From positions 24,871 to 88,870 of the forward strand of contig VEQY01000006.1 of assembly GCA_018882965.1 (NCBI GenBank): 64,000 nt of DNA, written 5' to 3'. This DNA comes from Mycobacterium sp. (GTDB lineage: Bacteria; Actinomycetota; Actinomycetes; Mycobacteriales; Mycobacteriaceae). Position 1 is the first letter of the stretch. The number at the start of each line of letters is the position of its first letter. The notes under the pieces were generated by a model. That model worked only from the letters and a program-made list of their open reading frames with translations. It did not search any database and was not told where the DNA came from. This document shows, in pieces, positions 44,102-52,902 of the stretch. The position numbers were made by a program, and so were the translations under genes.

Positions 44102-45094
44102 TCAGCCGACTCCGGCGTAGGAGTGCAGGCCCACCGTGACCAGATTGATGAAGAACAGGTTGAAGACCATCGCGGCGAATCCGACGACGTTGATCCAGGC
44201 CGCCTTGCGGTCGCGCCAACCCGCCGTCGACCGGGCATGCAGGTAGGCGGCGTAGATCACCCACGCCACGAAGGACACCGTCTCCTTGGGATCCCATCCC
44301 CAGTAGCGACCCCAGGCCTCTTCCGCCCAGATCGCGCCGAAGATCACGCCGAAGCCGAAGACCGGGAAGGCGAAAATCGTCGTTCGGTAGGCGATGCGAT
44401 CAAGCGTCTGGGCGTCGGGAAGCCGCGCGGCGATCCGCGCCATCAGACCGGCCGAGGGTGCGCCGGGGTCAGCGAAGCGCATCTTGATCAGGAACAGGAT
44501 GCTGGCCACGCCGGCCACCAGGAACACCCCGGACCCGAGGCTGACGACTGATACGTGGATGGGCAGCCAGTACGACTGCAGAGCCGGCATCACCGGAGCG
44601 GCGTTGGTGTAGAGCCAGCGGCCGGAAACCGTCAGCAGGATCAGCACCGGCACCAGCACGAACACCCACAGGCTGCGGTACTGCGGCTTGCGCAGCACGA
44701 GGGCGGCGGCCGCCAGACCGCAGAAACTGGTCAGGTTGATGAACTCATACATGTTGCCCCAGGGTGCCCGGGCGGTGGCCAGCCCCCGCAGCACGATGCA
44801 GGCGAACAGCAACGCAGTACCCACGTACACCAGCGCGAGGCCTGCCCTGCCGATGCGCTGCACGAGCGGGGTCGCCGGAGACTCGACGACGACACCGGGG
44901 CGGTCGGCATCCGCGGGCACCGCTCCGGCGGCTGTACCCGCGGCGACCAGTTGACGGCTCTCCACGCGCCGGCCGCGGCTGGAGGCCAATTCGACGGAGA
45001 GCAGCACCAGAGCCAGGACGAGCACGACGATCGACGCGGTGAACGTGGCGTCGGAGTACCCGGCCAGGCCGACGTCGATCTGTTCGGTGTTCAT
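44102..45094 (-). CDS. ccsB: cytochrome c biogenesis protein CcsA/CcsB (heme handling)
   Basis: 330 residues with about eight membrane helices. The tryptophan-rich heme-binding signature is WGRYWGWDPKETVSFVAW near 269-286, and histidines in membrane segments (LPIHVSVVSLG, YAAYLHARS, LHSYAGVG) can ligate heme. With ResB it forms the system II synthetase that carries heme outside and ligates it to apocytochrome c. The ATG overlaps the resB stop (ATGA). Corresponds to Rv0529. Confidence 0.95.
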   Translation of the reverse strand: MNTEQIDVGLAGYSDATFTASIVVLVLALVLLSVELASSRGRRVESRQLVAAGTAAGAVPADADRPGVVVESPATPLVQRIGRAGLALVYVGTALLFACIVLRGLATARAPWGNMYEFINLTSFCGLAAAALVLRKPQYRSLWVFVLVPVLILLTVSGRWLYTNAAPVMPALQSYWLPIHVSVVSLGSGVFLVAGVASILFLIKMRFADPGAPSAGLMARIAARLPDAQTLDRIAYRTTIFAFPVFGFGVIFGAIWAEEAWGRYWGWDPKETVSFVAWVIYAAYLHARSTAGWRDRKAAWINVVGFAAMVFNLFFINLVTVGLHSYAGVG

Positions 45095-46632
45095 TCGACC
45101 TCCGCAACTCGCCGGGCCAGCCGGTCGAACTCCCCGCCCCAACCCGAGTTGTCGGTGCGGGCCAGTCCGCCCAGTTCGACTTTCACCGTACCGGGCCGAC
45201 CGGGGACGATGCGCGCCCACACCCGACGCCGGCGCACGATCAGCGAGACCATCAGCCCGCCCATCATCGTCAGTGCCGATACCAGCACCCAGACCTGAGC
45301 GGGGTCGTGGGAGACCTGAATGTTGACGAACGGGGTGGCTCCGTCGAAGCGCACCACGGTCCCATCGTCGAGTCGGACCTCTTCGCCGAGGGCGAGGTTG
45401 ATCCGCTTGACCTTGGTGAGCCGCTTCTGCTCGATCAGCCGGTGGTCCAGGGCGAACAGCGATTGCGGGCGACCGGTGTCCAGGCCGGCGTCACCGCGGT
45501 AGATGTCGACCGCGACCGCGGGGTCGCGCAGCTCGGGGAAGCTGGACGAGAGCAGAGTGCCGTCGAGTTGCTGGGTCGGTGCGAGCAGCCCGGTGACGGC
45601 GATCTGGTTTTTCCGGCGCTGCTCGGGCGGAAACAGGCCGGGTGGCGGATCGAATCGCACCACCCCCGACGACAGCAGGGTCTGGGCATCGTCGGGCTGC
45701 CACTGCACGGTCTGCGTCCGCTTCTCACCGTTCGGGAAAACGACAGTGAACGTCGGGGCGTAACCATGGCCCTGCAGGTACACCCGGTCCCCGCCGACGC
45801 GCAGCGGCCGGTTCACCTCGAGGCGGTAGGGACGCCACACTCCGCCAGTGAGATCAGAGCCGACCTGATAGTCGATGTCTGCGGTGAAGGACGTCGCTTG
45901 ACCGCTCGGCAGGTAGCGAGCCTGGAAATCGTTGACCCGCAGGCAGATCGGGTACAGCGAGGTGCCATCGACAGTGTTGCCGGCGCGGAACGAGTCGAAT
46001 GCCGCGGGAGAGGCCGAGCAGAAACCCGGCCCGCCGTTGGCGATGACGACGACGTTGCCCTCGTAGCTGAACAGCTTGCCTGCCGCAACCGCGACCAACA
46101 GGCCGAGCAGGGAGAAGTGGAAGACGATATTGCCGAACTCCCGCAGATAGCCCTTCTCGGCCGATATCTCAGTCACTCCGTCGGCGGAGCGGACGCTGCG
46201 TCGCCAGCCGCGTAGGTCCGCATCGAGTTGCGCGACGACCGTCTCCGGTGAGCCCGCCACGTCGGCCTCGGCATGTTTGGGAAGCCGACTCAGGTTGCGC
46301 GGTGCGGGCACCGGCGTGGCCCGCAGGCTGCGGATGTGCTCGACGGTCCGCGGGGTGAGGCAGCCGACCAGGGAGACGAACAGCAGAACGTAGATCGCGG
46401 TGAACCAGGAACTGGCGAACACGTCGAAGAACTGCAGGCGGTCCAGCCAGGGCCCGATGACCGGATGCTCGGCGATGTAGGCCTGCACCTTGGTCTCGTT
46501 GAGGCTGCGCTGGGGAAGCAGCGCTCCCGGTATCGCCGCCAGCGCCAGCAGGAACAGCAGCACCAGAGCGGTGCCCATCGAGGTCAGGGCGCGCCAGGCG
46601 GCACGGGCCCGACCGGCCGGCGAGAGGGTCAT
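45091..46632 (-). CDS. resB: ResB/Ccs1 cytochrome c biogenesis protein
   Basis: 513 residues. Three N-terminal membrane helices, including [31 protein letters not shown], and one near residue 165; a large extracytoplasmic region of about 275 residues; and a final helix near 448-472 followed by a short basic tail. This is the Ccs1/ResB partner of CcsB. Its start overlaps the ccdA stop by 4 bp. Corresponds to Rv0528. Confidence 0.94.
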   Translation of the reverse strand: MTLSPAGRARAAWRALTSMGTALVLLFLLALAAIPGALLPQRSLNETKVQAYIAEHPVIGPWLDRLQFFDVFASSWFTAIYVLLFVSLVGCLTPRTVEHIRSLRATPVPAPRNLSRLPKHAEADVAGSPETVVAQLDADLRGWRRSVRSADGVTEISAEKGYLREFGNIVFHFSLLGLLVAVAAGKLFSYEGNVVVIANGGPGFCSASPAAFDSFRAGNTVDGTSLYPICLRVNDFQARYLPSGQATSFTADIDYQVGSDLTGGVWRPYRLEVNRPLRVGGDRVYLQGHGYAPTFTVVFPNGEKRTQTVQWQPDDAQTLLSSGVVRFDPPPGLFPPEQRRKNQIAVTGLLAPTQQLDGTLLSSSFPELRDPAVAVDIYRGDAGLDTGRPQSLFALDHRLIEQKRLTKVKRINLALGEEVRLDDGTVVRFDGATPFVNIQVSHDPAQVWVLVSALTMMGGLMVSLIVRRRRVWARIVPGRPGTVKVELGGLARTDNSGWGGEFDRLARRVAEVE

Positions 46633-47390
46633 ATCGGCAACCTGACGTCACTGACGAAGGCGTCGCGCACCCAGGAGACGAAGTCGCTCCACAACCCGGT
46701 CACCAGGGCCAGGCCCACCGCGATCAGCAGCGTGCCGCCGAGGATCTGAATCGACCTGGAGTTGCGGCGCAACCAGCCCAACGCTCCGACCGCCCACCCC
46801 GAGCCGAGCGCCAACAGCACGAACGGCAGGCCCAGGCCCAGGCAGTAGGCGATCACCAGCGCGACGCCGCGTGCGACGCTGGCGCCATCGGTCGCCGACG
46901 CCACCGCGATCACACCGGTCAAGGTGGGGCCGAGGCACGGTGTCCAGCCGAGTGCGAACACCGCTCCCAACAGCGGCGCTCCGGCCACCCCGGCGATCCG
47001 CAGCGGCGCGAACCGCGCCTGGCGCTGCAGAGCAGGGACGAAGCCGATGAACACCAGTCCCATCAGGATGGTCAGCGCACCACCCACCCGCTGCAACGCG
47101 ACCTGGTTGGTGATCAGCGACGTGGTCATGCCGAGCACCGCGACAGTGCCGAGCAGGAACACCACGGTGAACCCGACCACGAAGAGCACCGCCGATCCGG
47201 CGACCCGCCAGCGGCGCGGGGCGGCTGCACCGTCTTCGGAGTCACCGACCACTGCGGCGAGGTAGGACAGGTAGCCGGGCACCAACGGGACCACGCAGGG
47301 CGATGCGAAGGACACCAGCCCCGCGAGCGCACACAGGCCGAGCGCCAGCAGCATGGGCCCGGCCACCGCCGTCTCGGTGAGGCCCGTCAC
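46629..47390 (-). CDS. ccdA: CcdA thiol-disulfide transporter
   Basis: 253 residues with six membrane helices, two of them holding the paired cysteines: [17 protein letters not shown] near 29-45 and [15 protein letters not shown] near 146-160. CcdA passes electrons from cytosolic thioredoxin to the extracytoplasmic thioredoxin encoded just upstream, keeping apocytochrome CxxCH reduced. The start overlaps the thioredoxin gene stop. Corresponds to Rv0527. Confidence 0.95.
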   Translation of the reverse strand: MTGLTETAVAGPMLLALGLCALAGLVSFASPCVVPLVPGYLSYLAAVVGDSEDGAAAPRRWRVAGSAVLFVVGFTVVFLLGTVAVLGMTTSLITNQVALQRVGGALTILMGLVFIGFVPALQRQARFAPLRIAGVAGAPLLGAVFALGWTPCLGPTLTGVIAVASATDGASVARGVALVIAYCLGLGLPFVLLALGSGWAVGALGWLRRNSRSIQILGGTLLIAVGLALVTGLWSDFVSWVRDAFVSDVRLPI

Positions 47391-47989
47391 GTCGGTCCAG
47401 ACTCCGGCACCGGCTCGGCCGCAACGCGTCGGACCACCGGGAGCAGATCCTCGGCCAGCAGTTCGCGCAGGAACACCGCCGCCACCCGGTGGTCGCGATC
47501 GAGCACGACCGTCGACGGGATGACCGTCGTCGGATATCTGCCGCCGAAGGCGATCATGGTGCGCATCGCGGGGTCGTAGAGCGAGGGGAAGCTGATCTGA
47601 CGATCCTTGACGAAGTCGCGGGGCGCGTCGATGTCGTTGTCGCGCACGTTGATACCGAGAAAAGCGACGCCCTCATCACGGGTCTGGTCGTAGACCTTTT
47701 GCAGTTGGACCATCTCCGAGCGGCACGGCCCGCACCACTGGCCCCAGATGTTGATCACGACGACCTTGCCGGGAAAGTCATCCAGCGAGAGGGAGCGCGC
47801 AGTGTCCATCAGGTCCGGACCCGAGATCGGTCCGGGTTTGCCCCGCTTCGCCGGCGGGTCGTAGGCGATGTCCGTCTTCCCCCCGGGAGCGACGAACTCG
47901 AATGTGCCCCCTTGCGCGACGGCGTCGTCGCCAGTGGCGCAGCCCGCGGCGAGCAGGGTCGCGGCCAGGATTACCACTAGATGTCTCAC
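47387..47989 (-). CDS. ResA-like extracytoplasmic thioredoxin lipoprotein
   Basis: 200 residues. Lipoprotein signal with lipobox LLAAGC (Cys17). A thioredoxin fold with the active site [12 protein letters not shown] near 82-93 and cis-Pro in VIPSTVVLD. It reduces the heme-binding cysteines of apocytochrome c with electrons from CcdA. The ATG overlaps the histidine-phosphatase stop. Corresponds to Rv0526. Confidence 0.94.
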   Translation of the reverse strand: MRHLVVILAATLLAAGCATGDDAVAQGGTFEFVAPGGKTDIAYDPPAKRGKPGPISGPDLMDTARSLSLDDFPGKVVVINIWGQWCGPCRSEMVQLQKVYDQTRDEGVAFLGINVRDNDIDAPRDFVKDRQISFPSLYDPAMRTMIAFGGRYPTTVIPSTVVLDRDHRVAAVFLRELLAEDLLPVVRRVAAEPVPESGPT

Positions 47990-48615
47990 CGTCCGGCGAG
48001 CTCCGCGTATCCCCAGCCGACATACTCCTCGCCGGTGTCACCGCCGAAGTAGAAGGAGGTCAGCGAGGCCAGGTTGCACATCCTCCTGGTCGGGAAGTGA
48101 TGCAACGGTTCAGAATTCATCGCACGCCGCAGAGTCTCCACCGGGAGCTGGTGGCTGACGCATACCGCCTCCCGGCCGGCGGCCTTGACCCGCGCCCGCT
48201 GCACCGCGGCCGTCATCCGTTCGGCGATCTCTCGGTACGGCTCCCCCCAGGACGGCGAGCGTGGGTTGCGCAGGTGCCACCAATTCCGCGGGTCGCGCAG
48301 CGCACCGTCACCGGGCGACATGCGTTCGCCCTGAAAAACGTTGTGGGACTCGATCAGCGCCTCGTCGGTGTGGATCGGCAGCCCGTGCCGGCCGGCGATC
48401 GGCGCCGCGGTCTCCTGGGCCCGTTCCAGTGGAGAGGCGACGACATAGGCCACATCGCGGGAAGCCAGCCAGTCTGCGACCGCCTGCGCCTGGGCCAGAC
48501 CGCGCTCGGAGAGGTGATAGTCGGGAAGGCGGCCGTAGAGAATGCCCTCGGGGTTGTGCACCTCACCGTGGCGCATCACGTGGACCACGGTGCGAACGGC
48601 ACCGCCGTCGCTCAC
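47986..48615 (-). CDS. histidine phosphatase-family protein (phosphoglycerate mutase-like)
   Basis: 209 residues. The RHG motif MRHGEVHNP near 14-22 carries the phospho-accepting His. Arg and Glu of the second motif are in [10 protein letters not shown] near 60-69, and the second His is in CVSHQLPVE near 152-160. The substrate is unknown; it is not a glycolytic mutase by length. The GTG overlaps the hemL stop (GTGA). Corresponds to Rv0525; its place between hemL and the cytochrome c genes is conserved. Confidence 0.92.
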   Translation of the reverse strand: MSDGGAVRTVVHVMRHGEVHNPEGILYGRLPDYHLSERGLAQAQAVADWLASRDVAYVVASPLERAQETAAPIAGRHGLPIHTDEALIESHNVFQGERMSPGDGALRDPRNWWHLRNPRSPSWGEPYREIAERMTAAVQRARVKAAGREAVCVSHQLPVETLRRAMNSEPLHHFPTRRMCNLASLTSFYFGGDTGEEYVGWGYAELAGR

Positions 48616-49931
48616 GACGGCCTCGCCTGCGCTGCTGCCCGGGCCGCGCCGGGCAGCGCGGAGGCGATCCGCTCGAAGGCGGCGTCGTCGAGAACCGCTG
48701 ATACGAACCAGGTCTCGAAGGCACTCGGCGGCGGGTAGATTCCCGCCTCGAGCAGGGCGTGGAAGAACGCGGGGAACCGCCAGGTCTCACTGGCACGCGC
48801 CGCGGCGAAGTCCGTCACGGGCTCCTCCGCGAAGAAAACGGACAGGAAGTTTCCGGCGCGCGGAACCTGGTGGGCCACGCCGGCTTCGGTCAGCGCTTCG
48901 GCCAGCAGGGTGGCCAGTCGCTCGGCGTTGGCATCCAGGGCGGCGTACACCGCGTCGTCGGCGTGACGCAGGGTGGCCAATCCGGCGGCCACCGCCACCG
49001 GATTGCCCGACAACGTTCCGGCCTGGTAGACCGGCCCGAGGGGGGCCAGCCGTTCCATCACCTCGGCGCGGCCGCCGAAGGCCGCCGCCGGCAGACCCCC
49101 GCTCATCACCTTGCCGAAGGTGAACAGGTCGGCGTCGACGGGATCCAGCCCGTACCAGCCCGACCGGCTGACCCGGAACCCCGTCATCACCTCGTCGACG
49201 ATCAGCAGCGCGCCGTGAGCCGCGGTGATCCGGCGCAGGGCGGCGTTGAAACCGGGCATCGGCGCCACGGCGCCCATGTTCCCCGGGCAGGCCTCGGTGA
49301 TGACCGCGGCGATCGAGTCGCCGAACCGGCCGAAGGATTCCTCGACCGCCGCGACGTCGTTATAGCCCAGCACGATCGTGTCGGCGGCCGTCGCGCCGGT
49401 CACCCCGGGTGATGACGGCAGACCCAGCGTGGCGACACCGGAGCCGGCATCAGCCAGCAGCGCGTCGACATGCCCGTGGTAGCAGCCGGAGAATTTCACA
49501 ATCTTCGGCCGGCCGGTGAAGCCGCGGGCCAGTCGCACCGCGCTCATGGTCGCCTCGGTACCGGAGTTGACCAGCCGCACCCGCTGCACCGGTGTGACGC
49601 GATCGACGATCTCCGCGGCGAGGTCGGTCTCGCCGGGCGTGGGCGCACCGAAGGACAAACCCTCCGCGGCTGCGCGCTGCACCGCGTCCACCACGGCGGG
49701 GTGGGCGTGGCCGAGGATCATCGGGCCCCACGAGCAGATCAGGTCGACGTAGCGATTGCCGTCGGCGTCGGTGAGCCAGTACCCCCTGGCCGAGGTGATG
49801 TAGCGCGGCGTGCCGCCCACAGACGAGAACGCCCGCACCGGCGAGTTCACACCGCCCGGAATCACCGCGGCAGCTTCGGCGAAATGTTTGGCGGACACCG
49901 ACGGAACGGAGCTGGGGACCATGCCCTCCAT
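48612..49931 (-). CDS. hemL: Glutamate-1-semialdehyde 2,1-aminomutase
   Basis: 439 residues, PLP-dependent, converting glutamate-1-semialdehyde to 5-aminolevulinate. [13 protein letters not shown] near 20-32, [16 protein letters not shown] near 123-138, and the PLP-lysine segment [18 protein letters not shown] near 267-284 are present. ATG at 49931 was chosen; a second ATG three codons later is possible and neither has an ideal ribosome-binding site. Divergent from feoA, with the iron box between them. Corresponds to Rv0524. Confidence 0.95.
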   Translation of the reverse strand: MEGMVPSSVPSVSAKHFAEAAAVIPGGVNSPVRAFSSVGGTPRYITSARGYWLTDADGNRYVDLICSWGPMILGHAHPAVVDAVQRAAAEGLSFGAPTPGETDLAAEIVDRVTPVQRVRLVNSGTEATMSAVRLARGFTGRPKIVKFSGCYHGHVDALLADAGSGVATLGLPSSPGVTGATAADTIVLGYNDVAAVEESFGRFGDSIAAVITEACPGNMGAVAPMPGFNAALRRITAAHGALLIVDEVMTGFRVSRSGWYGLDPVDADLFTFGKVMSGGLPAAAFGGRAEVMERLAPLGPVYQAGTLSGNPVAVAAGLATLRHADDAVYAALDANAERLATLLAEALTEAGVAHQVPRAGNFLSVFFAEEPVTDFAAARASETWRFPAFFHALLEAGIYPPPSAFETWFVSAVLDDAAFERIASALPGAARAAAQARPS

Positions 49932-50002
49932 ACTTCCAGCCGGCGCATCGAGGCAGCCCCTGGTCCCGATGACGCTTCTGGGTCGGGGGCTCGGCGGCAC
50001 CC

Positions 50003-50029
50003 TGGAAGGCAATCCGGGTGGAAGGCAAT
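50003..50029. repeat. 11 bp direct repeat between hemL and feoA
   Basis: TGGAAGGCAAT at 50003-50013 and again at 50019-50029, a 16 bp period, just left of the iron box. It might bind a regulator of hemL or feoA or form part of the hemL leader. Confidence 0.7.
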
Positions 50030-50031
50030 AC

Positions 50032-50050
50032 ATAGGGTAGGCTAAACTTA
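50032..50050. promoter_or_regulatory. IdeR-type iron box
   Basis: 19 bp matching 15 of 19 positions of the mycobacterial IdeR consensus TTAGGTTAGGCTAACCTAA, including the central TAGGCTAA. It overlaps the TAAACT -10 (50043-50048) that lies 6 nt before the feoA GTG, the expected place for iron-dependent repression. Confidence 0.75.
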
Positions 50051-50054
50051 CTCG

Positions 50055-50369
50055 GTGTCCTCGATCTCCGACCGGTTGCGCCGTCGCGGCCTGCCCGCCG
50101 GTCACGCCGGCAGCGGGTCACCCGGCGGGGGCCGGCTGAGCCTGGACCATCTGGCCCGCGGACAGCGCGCAGTCGTGGTGGGCTACGGCGACGAGGTCGA
50201 GGCCAGCACCGTGCGTCGGTTCTTTGACCTGGGCATCGTCCCGGGTGTCGCGGTCACCATGGTGCGCCGGGCGCCGCTGCGCGATCCCGTGGTGTACCGA
50301 ATCGGCGAGTCGGAGTTCGCCCTGCGCAACGCGCAGTCGCGCGCCATCTACGTGGAACCGGCCGGGTGA
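50055..50369 (+). CDS. feoA: FeoA
   Basis: 104 residues, somewhat longer than typical FeoA because of a Gly/Ser/Arg-rich N-terminus of about 25 residues. The SH3-like core follows: [63 protein letters not shown], a standard FeoA pattern. It supports FeoB in ferrous iron import. GTG at 50055 is probably a leaderless start beneath the iron box. Its stop overlaps the feoB GTG. Confidence 0.93.
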   Translation: MSSISDRLRRRGLPAGHAGSGSPGGGRLSLDHLARGQRAVVVGYGDEVEASTVRRFFDLGIVPGVAVTMVRRAPLRDPVVYRIGESEFALRNAQSRAIYVEPAG

Positions 50370-52321
50370 CCGCACACCATCACCACGGCGGCGCACCCGG
50401 CACGGCGAACATCGGACTCACCCGCTTCGCCATGGTGGGCAGCCCCAACTCGGGCAAGACGACCCTCTTCAACGCCCTGACCGGGCTGCACGCCAAGACG
50501 GGCAACTATCCCGGGGTGACCGTCGCCCGGTACGAGGGACGCACGCGTCTCGAGGACGGCGAGGATGCGGTCGTCGAGGATCTGCCGGGCGCCTACAGCC
50601 TCGACCCGATCAGCCCCGACGAGCAGATCGTGGTCGACGTCCTCGACCTCGAGCAGCGCAATCCGGACGTGGAGAACCCCGACGCGATGCTGGTCCTGCT
50701 CAACGCCACCACGCTGCGTCGCTCGCTGGGGCTGCTGGCGCAGGTCCTGCAGACCGGACTGCCCGCCTGCGTCGTGCTGACCTTCACCGACGACCTCGCC
50801 CGGCGCAACGGCCGGCTGGATATCCCGGCCCTGAGCCGCGCACTCGGGGTGCCGGTCCTGCCGGTGGTGGCAGGAAACCGGGAGGGTGTGGAGGCGCTGC
50901 GCGCAGCGATGGCCGAGTACCGCTCGTGGAGCACGCCGGTCATCGCCCCGCCGACCGACGCCACGGAGTTGACCGGCTGGATCGACTCAGTGCTGACCGC
51001 TGCCGACTACCGGTTGCCCGAGATCGACCAGCGCACCCGTCGCATCGACGCGGTGCTGCTGCAACCGTTCGCCGGGACCGTTGTCTTCCTGCTGACGATG
51101 TTCGTCTTCTTCCAGACGATCTTCACCGTGGCCGCCCCGCTGCAGGGGTACGTCGAGGAATTCTTCGGGTGGCTCGGCGAACTGGCCGCCACCCGGGTGC
51201 CCGTGCCGTGGTTGTCGGCCTTTCTCTCCGAGGCGGTGATCGGCGGGATCGGTTCGGTCCTGATGTTCCTGCCACAGATCGTGCTGCTGTTCGTTCTCAT
51301 CGCACTGCTGGAGGGAACCGGCTACCTGGCGCGGGCCGCTTTCCTGATGGACCGCGTGATGGGGCGGGTCGGCCTGGAAGGCCGGGCATTCGTTGCCCTG
51401 CTGTCCTCCGTCGCCTGCGCGATCCCCGGGATCATGGCGACCCGCTCGCTGCCCTCGGCCCGCGACCGCCTGGCGACCATGATGGGCGCGCCGCTGATGA
51501 CGTGTTCGGCGCGGTTGCCGGTCTACATCCTGCTGGTCAGCATGCTGCTGCCGGCCGATGCCAAAGCCGGGCCCGTCAACGCTAGGGGTGCGGTGCTCTT
51601 CGCGCTGTATCTGCTGGGTGCGGTCTCAGCAATGCTGACTGCCGCTCTGTTCAAGAAATTCACCTCGCGCAGCGTGCCGACCATGCCGTTCTACCTGGAG
51701 ATGCCGCCCTACCAGGTACCTCGGCTTCGGACCGTTGTCACCGAAGTATCTACGGCTGCAACGGCTTTCCTACGCAAAGTCACCACGATCATCCTTGCGG
51801 CCACGGTGGTGTTGTGGGTGCTGCTCAATCTGCCCCTACGCACCGACACGGAACTGAGCGCCGCCGGTGTGGATACCGGTGATGAGGGAGCGGTCGCCAG
51901 CTACGTGCTGGAAAACTCCTACGCGGCTGCGGTAGGCCATGCGGTCGCGCCAGTGTTCGAGCCACTGGGTTTCGACTGGCGAATCAACGTGGGGATTCTG
52001 TCCTCGCTCGCCGCCCGTGAAGTTTTCGTCGCGACCATGGGACAGGTTGCCGCAGCCGAGGACGTGGAGAGTCCGGAGACGGCGCTGACCGCCATGCGGA
52101 TGGAGACCGGCCCGCAGGCGGGCCGCCCGTTGTTCGACGCGCCGACCATCGCCGCGCTGCTGGTGTTCTTCGCCTACGCACTGCAATGCATGTCGACCGT
52201 CGCGGTGCTGCGCCGGGAGAGTGGGTCGTGGAAATGGCCCGCGCTGGCCTTCGGCTACATGTTCGCCTTGGCATGGGGAATGGCCCTGGTCGCCCGGACG
52301 CTCGTGGCCGCGATCTGGTGA
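50366..52321 (+). CDS. feoB: FeoB ferrous iron transporter
   Basis: 651 residues. G domain: G1 GSPNSGKT at 25-32, a switch region with GNYPGVTV, and G3 DLPG at 72-75. The expected G4 N-x-x-D reads T-F-T-D at 139-142, losing the Asn that contacts guanine. A membrane part of about eight helices carries Gate motifs, including the Cys-containing SSVACAIPGIMATRSL and APLMTCSARLPVY. It imports Fe2+. A His-rich N-terminus (AHHHHGG) could bind metal. GTG start with GTGA coupling to feoA, and GTGA coupling to the Nfu gene. Confidence 0.95.
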   Translation: MTAHHHHGGAPGTANIGLTRFAMVGSPNSGKTTLFNALTGLHAKTGNYPGVTVARYEGRTRLEDGEDAVVEDLPGAYSLDPISPDEQIVVDVLDLEQRNPDVENPDAMLVLLNATTLRRSLGLLAQVLQTGLPACVVLTFTDDLARRNGRLDIPALSRALGVPVLPVVAGNREGVEALRAAMAEYRSWSTPVIAPPTDATELTGWIDSVLTAADYRLPEIDQRTRRIDAVLLQPFAGTVVFLLTMFVFFQTIFTVAAPLQGYVEEFFGWLGELAATRVPVPWLSAFLSEAVIGGIGSVLMFLPQIVLLFVLIALLEGTGYLARAAFLMDRVMGRVGLEGRAFVALLSSVACAIPGIMATRSLPSARDRLATMMGAPLMTCSARLPVYILLVSMLLPADAKAGPVNARGAVLFALYLLGAVSAMLTAALFKKFTSRSVPTMPFYLEMPPYQVPRLRTVVTEVSTAATAFLRKVTTIILAATVVLWVLLNLPLRTDTELSAAGVDTGDEGAVASYVLENSYAAAVGHAVAPVFEPLGFDWRINVGILSSLAAREVFVATMGQVAAAEDVESPETALTAMRMETGPQAGRPLFDAPTIAALLVFFAYALQCMSTVAVLRRESGSWKWPALAFGYMFALAWGMALVARTLVAAIW

Positions 52322-52890
52322 CCCCGGGCGCTGTCTCCGCGGTGCACCCCGAACGGGTCGCCGGCGATCCTCGCGCCGTGCGCTGGGTGGTTCCGGCGGG
52401 CATCCTGCCGGTCGGCCGGTTGCGCCGGGCGCCGGGGCGTCTCGGTGAACTGCTCAGCTCCGGGACCCTGACTACCGGCCTGATCGAGCACACCGCGATA
52501 TGGCTGTGGGTAGCCGAGGACCAGTCCTGGTCGGCGCTCGGCGCACCCGTCCGCTCAGCTCTGCTGGAGGCGTTGAACGACCGCGGGGCAGCGGGACAGC
52601 GATGGGTGGTGGAGCCGGCCGCGGGCGAGGTTCTGGAGAGGGTCGTCGCCGATGTCCTCGACGGTGCGGTCGGCGACTTCGTCCGCTCACACGGCGGTTC
52701 GGTGGCCGCGCGACGCGTCGGTGACCGGGTCGAGCTTTCCCTCGGTGGCGCCTGCGAGCGCTGCCCAGCCTCGACACACACCCTGCGCCTTCGCCTGGAA
52801 ACGGCGCTCCGCCAACGCTGCCCGGACGTCGTCGAGGTCGGGGCCGAAGGCCGAAGTCTGGTCCTGGCGCTGCGATCGGGCTTGTCGTGA
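52318..52890 (+). CDS. Nfu/NifU-type Fe-S scaffold protein in the feo operon
   Basis: 190 residues. The N-terminal 75 or so resemble Nfu_N (VHPERVAGDPRAVRWVVPAGILPVG at 9-33). The C-terminal part is the NifU-like domain with DFVRSHGGSVAARRVGDRVELSLGGACERCPAS and the Fe-S-binding Cys146-x2-Cys149. Nfu proteins carry [4Fe-4S] clusters to target enzymes. GTG overlaps the feoB stop, so imported iron and cluster delivery share one iron-regulated transcript. The stop converges on the copper ATPase stop at a 12 bp gap. Confidence 0.88.
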   Translation: MTPGAVSAVHPERVAGDPRAVRWVVPAGILPVGRLRRAPGRLGELLSSGTLTTGLIEHTAIWLWVAEDQSWSALGAPVRSALLEALNDRGAAGQRWVVEPAAGEVLERVVADVLDGAVGDFVRSHGGSVAARRVGDRVELSLGGACERCPASTHTLRLRLETALRQRCPDVVEVGAEGRSLVLALRSGLS

Positions 52891-52902
52891 CGGGGTACCG
52901 GC

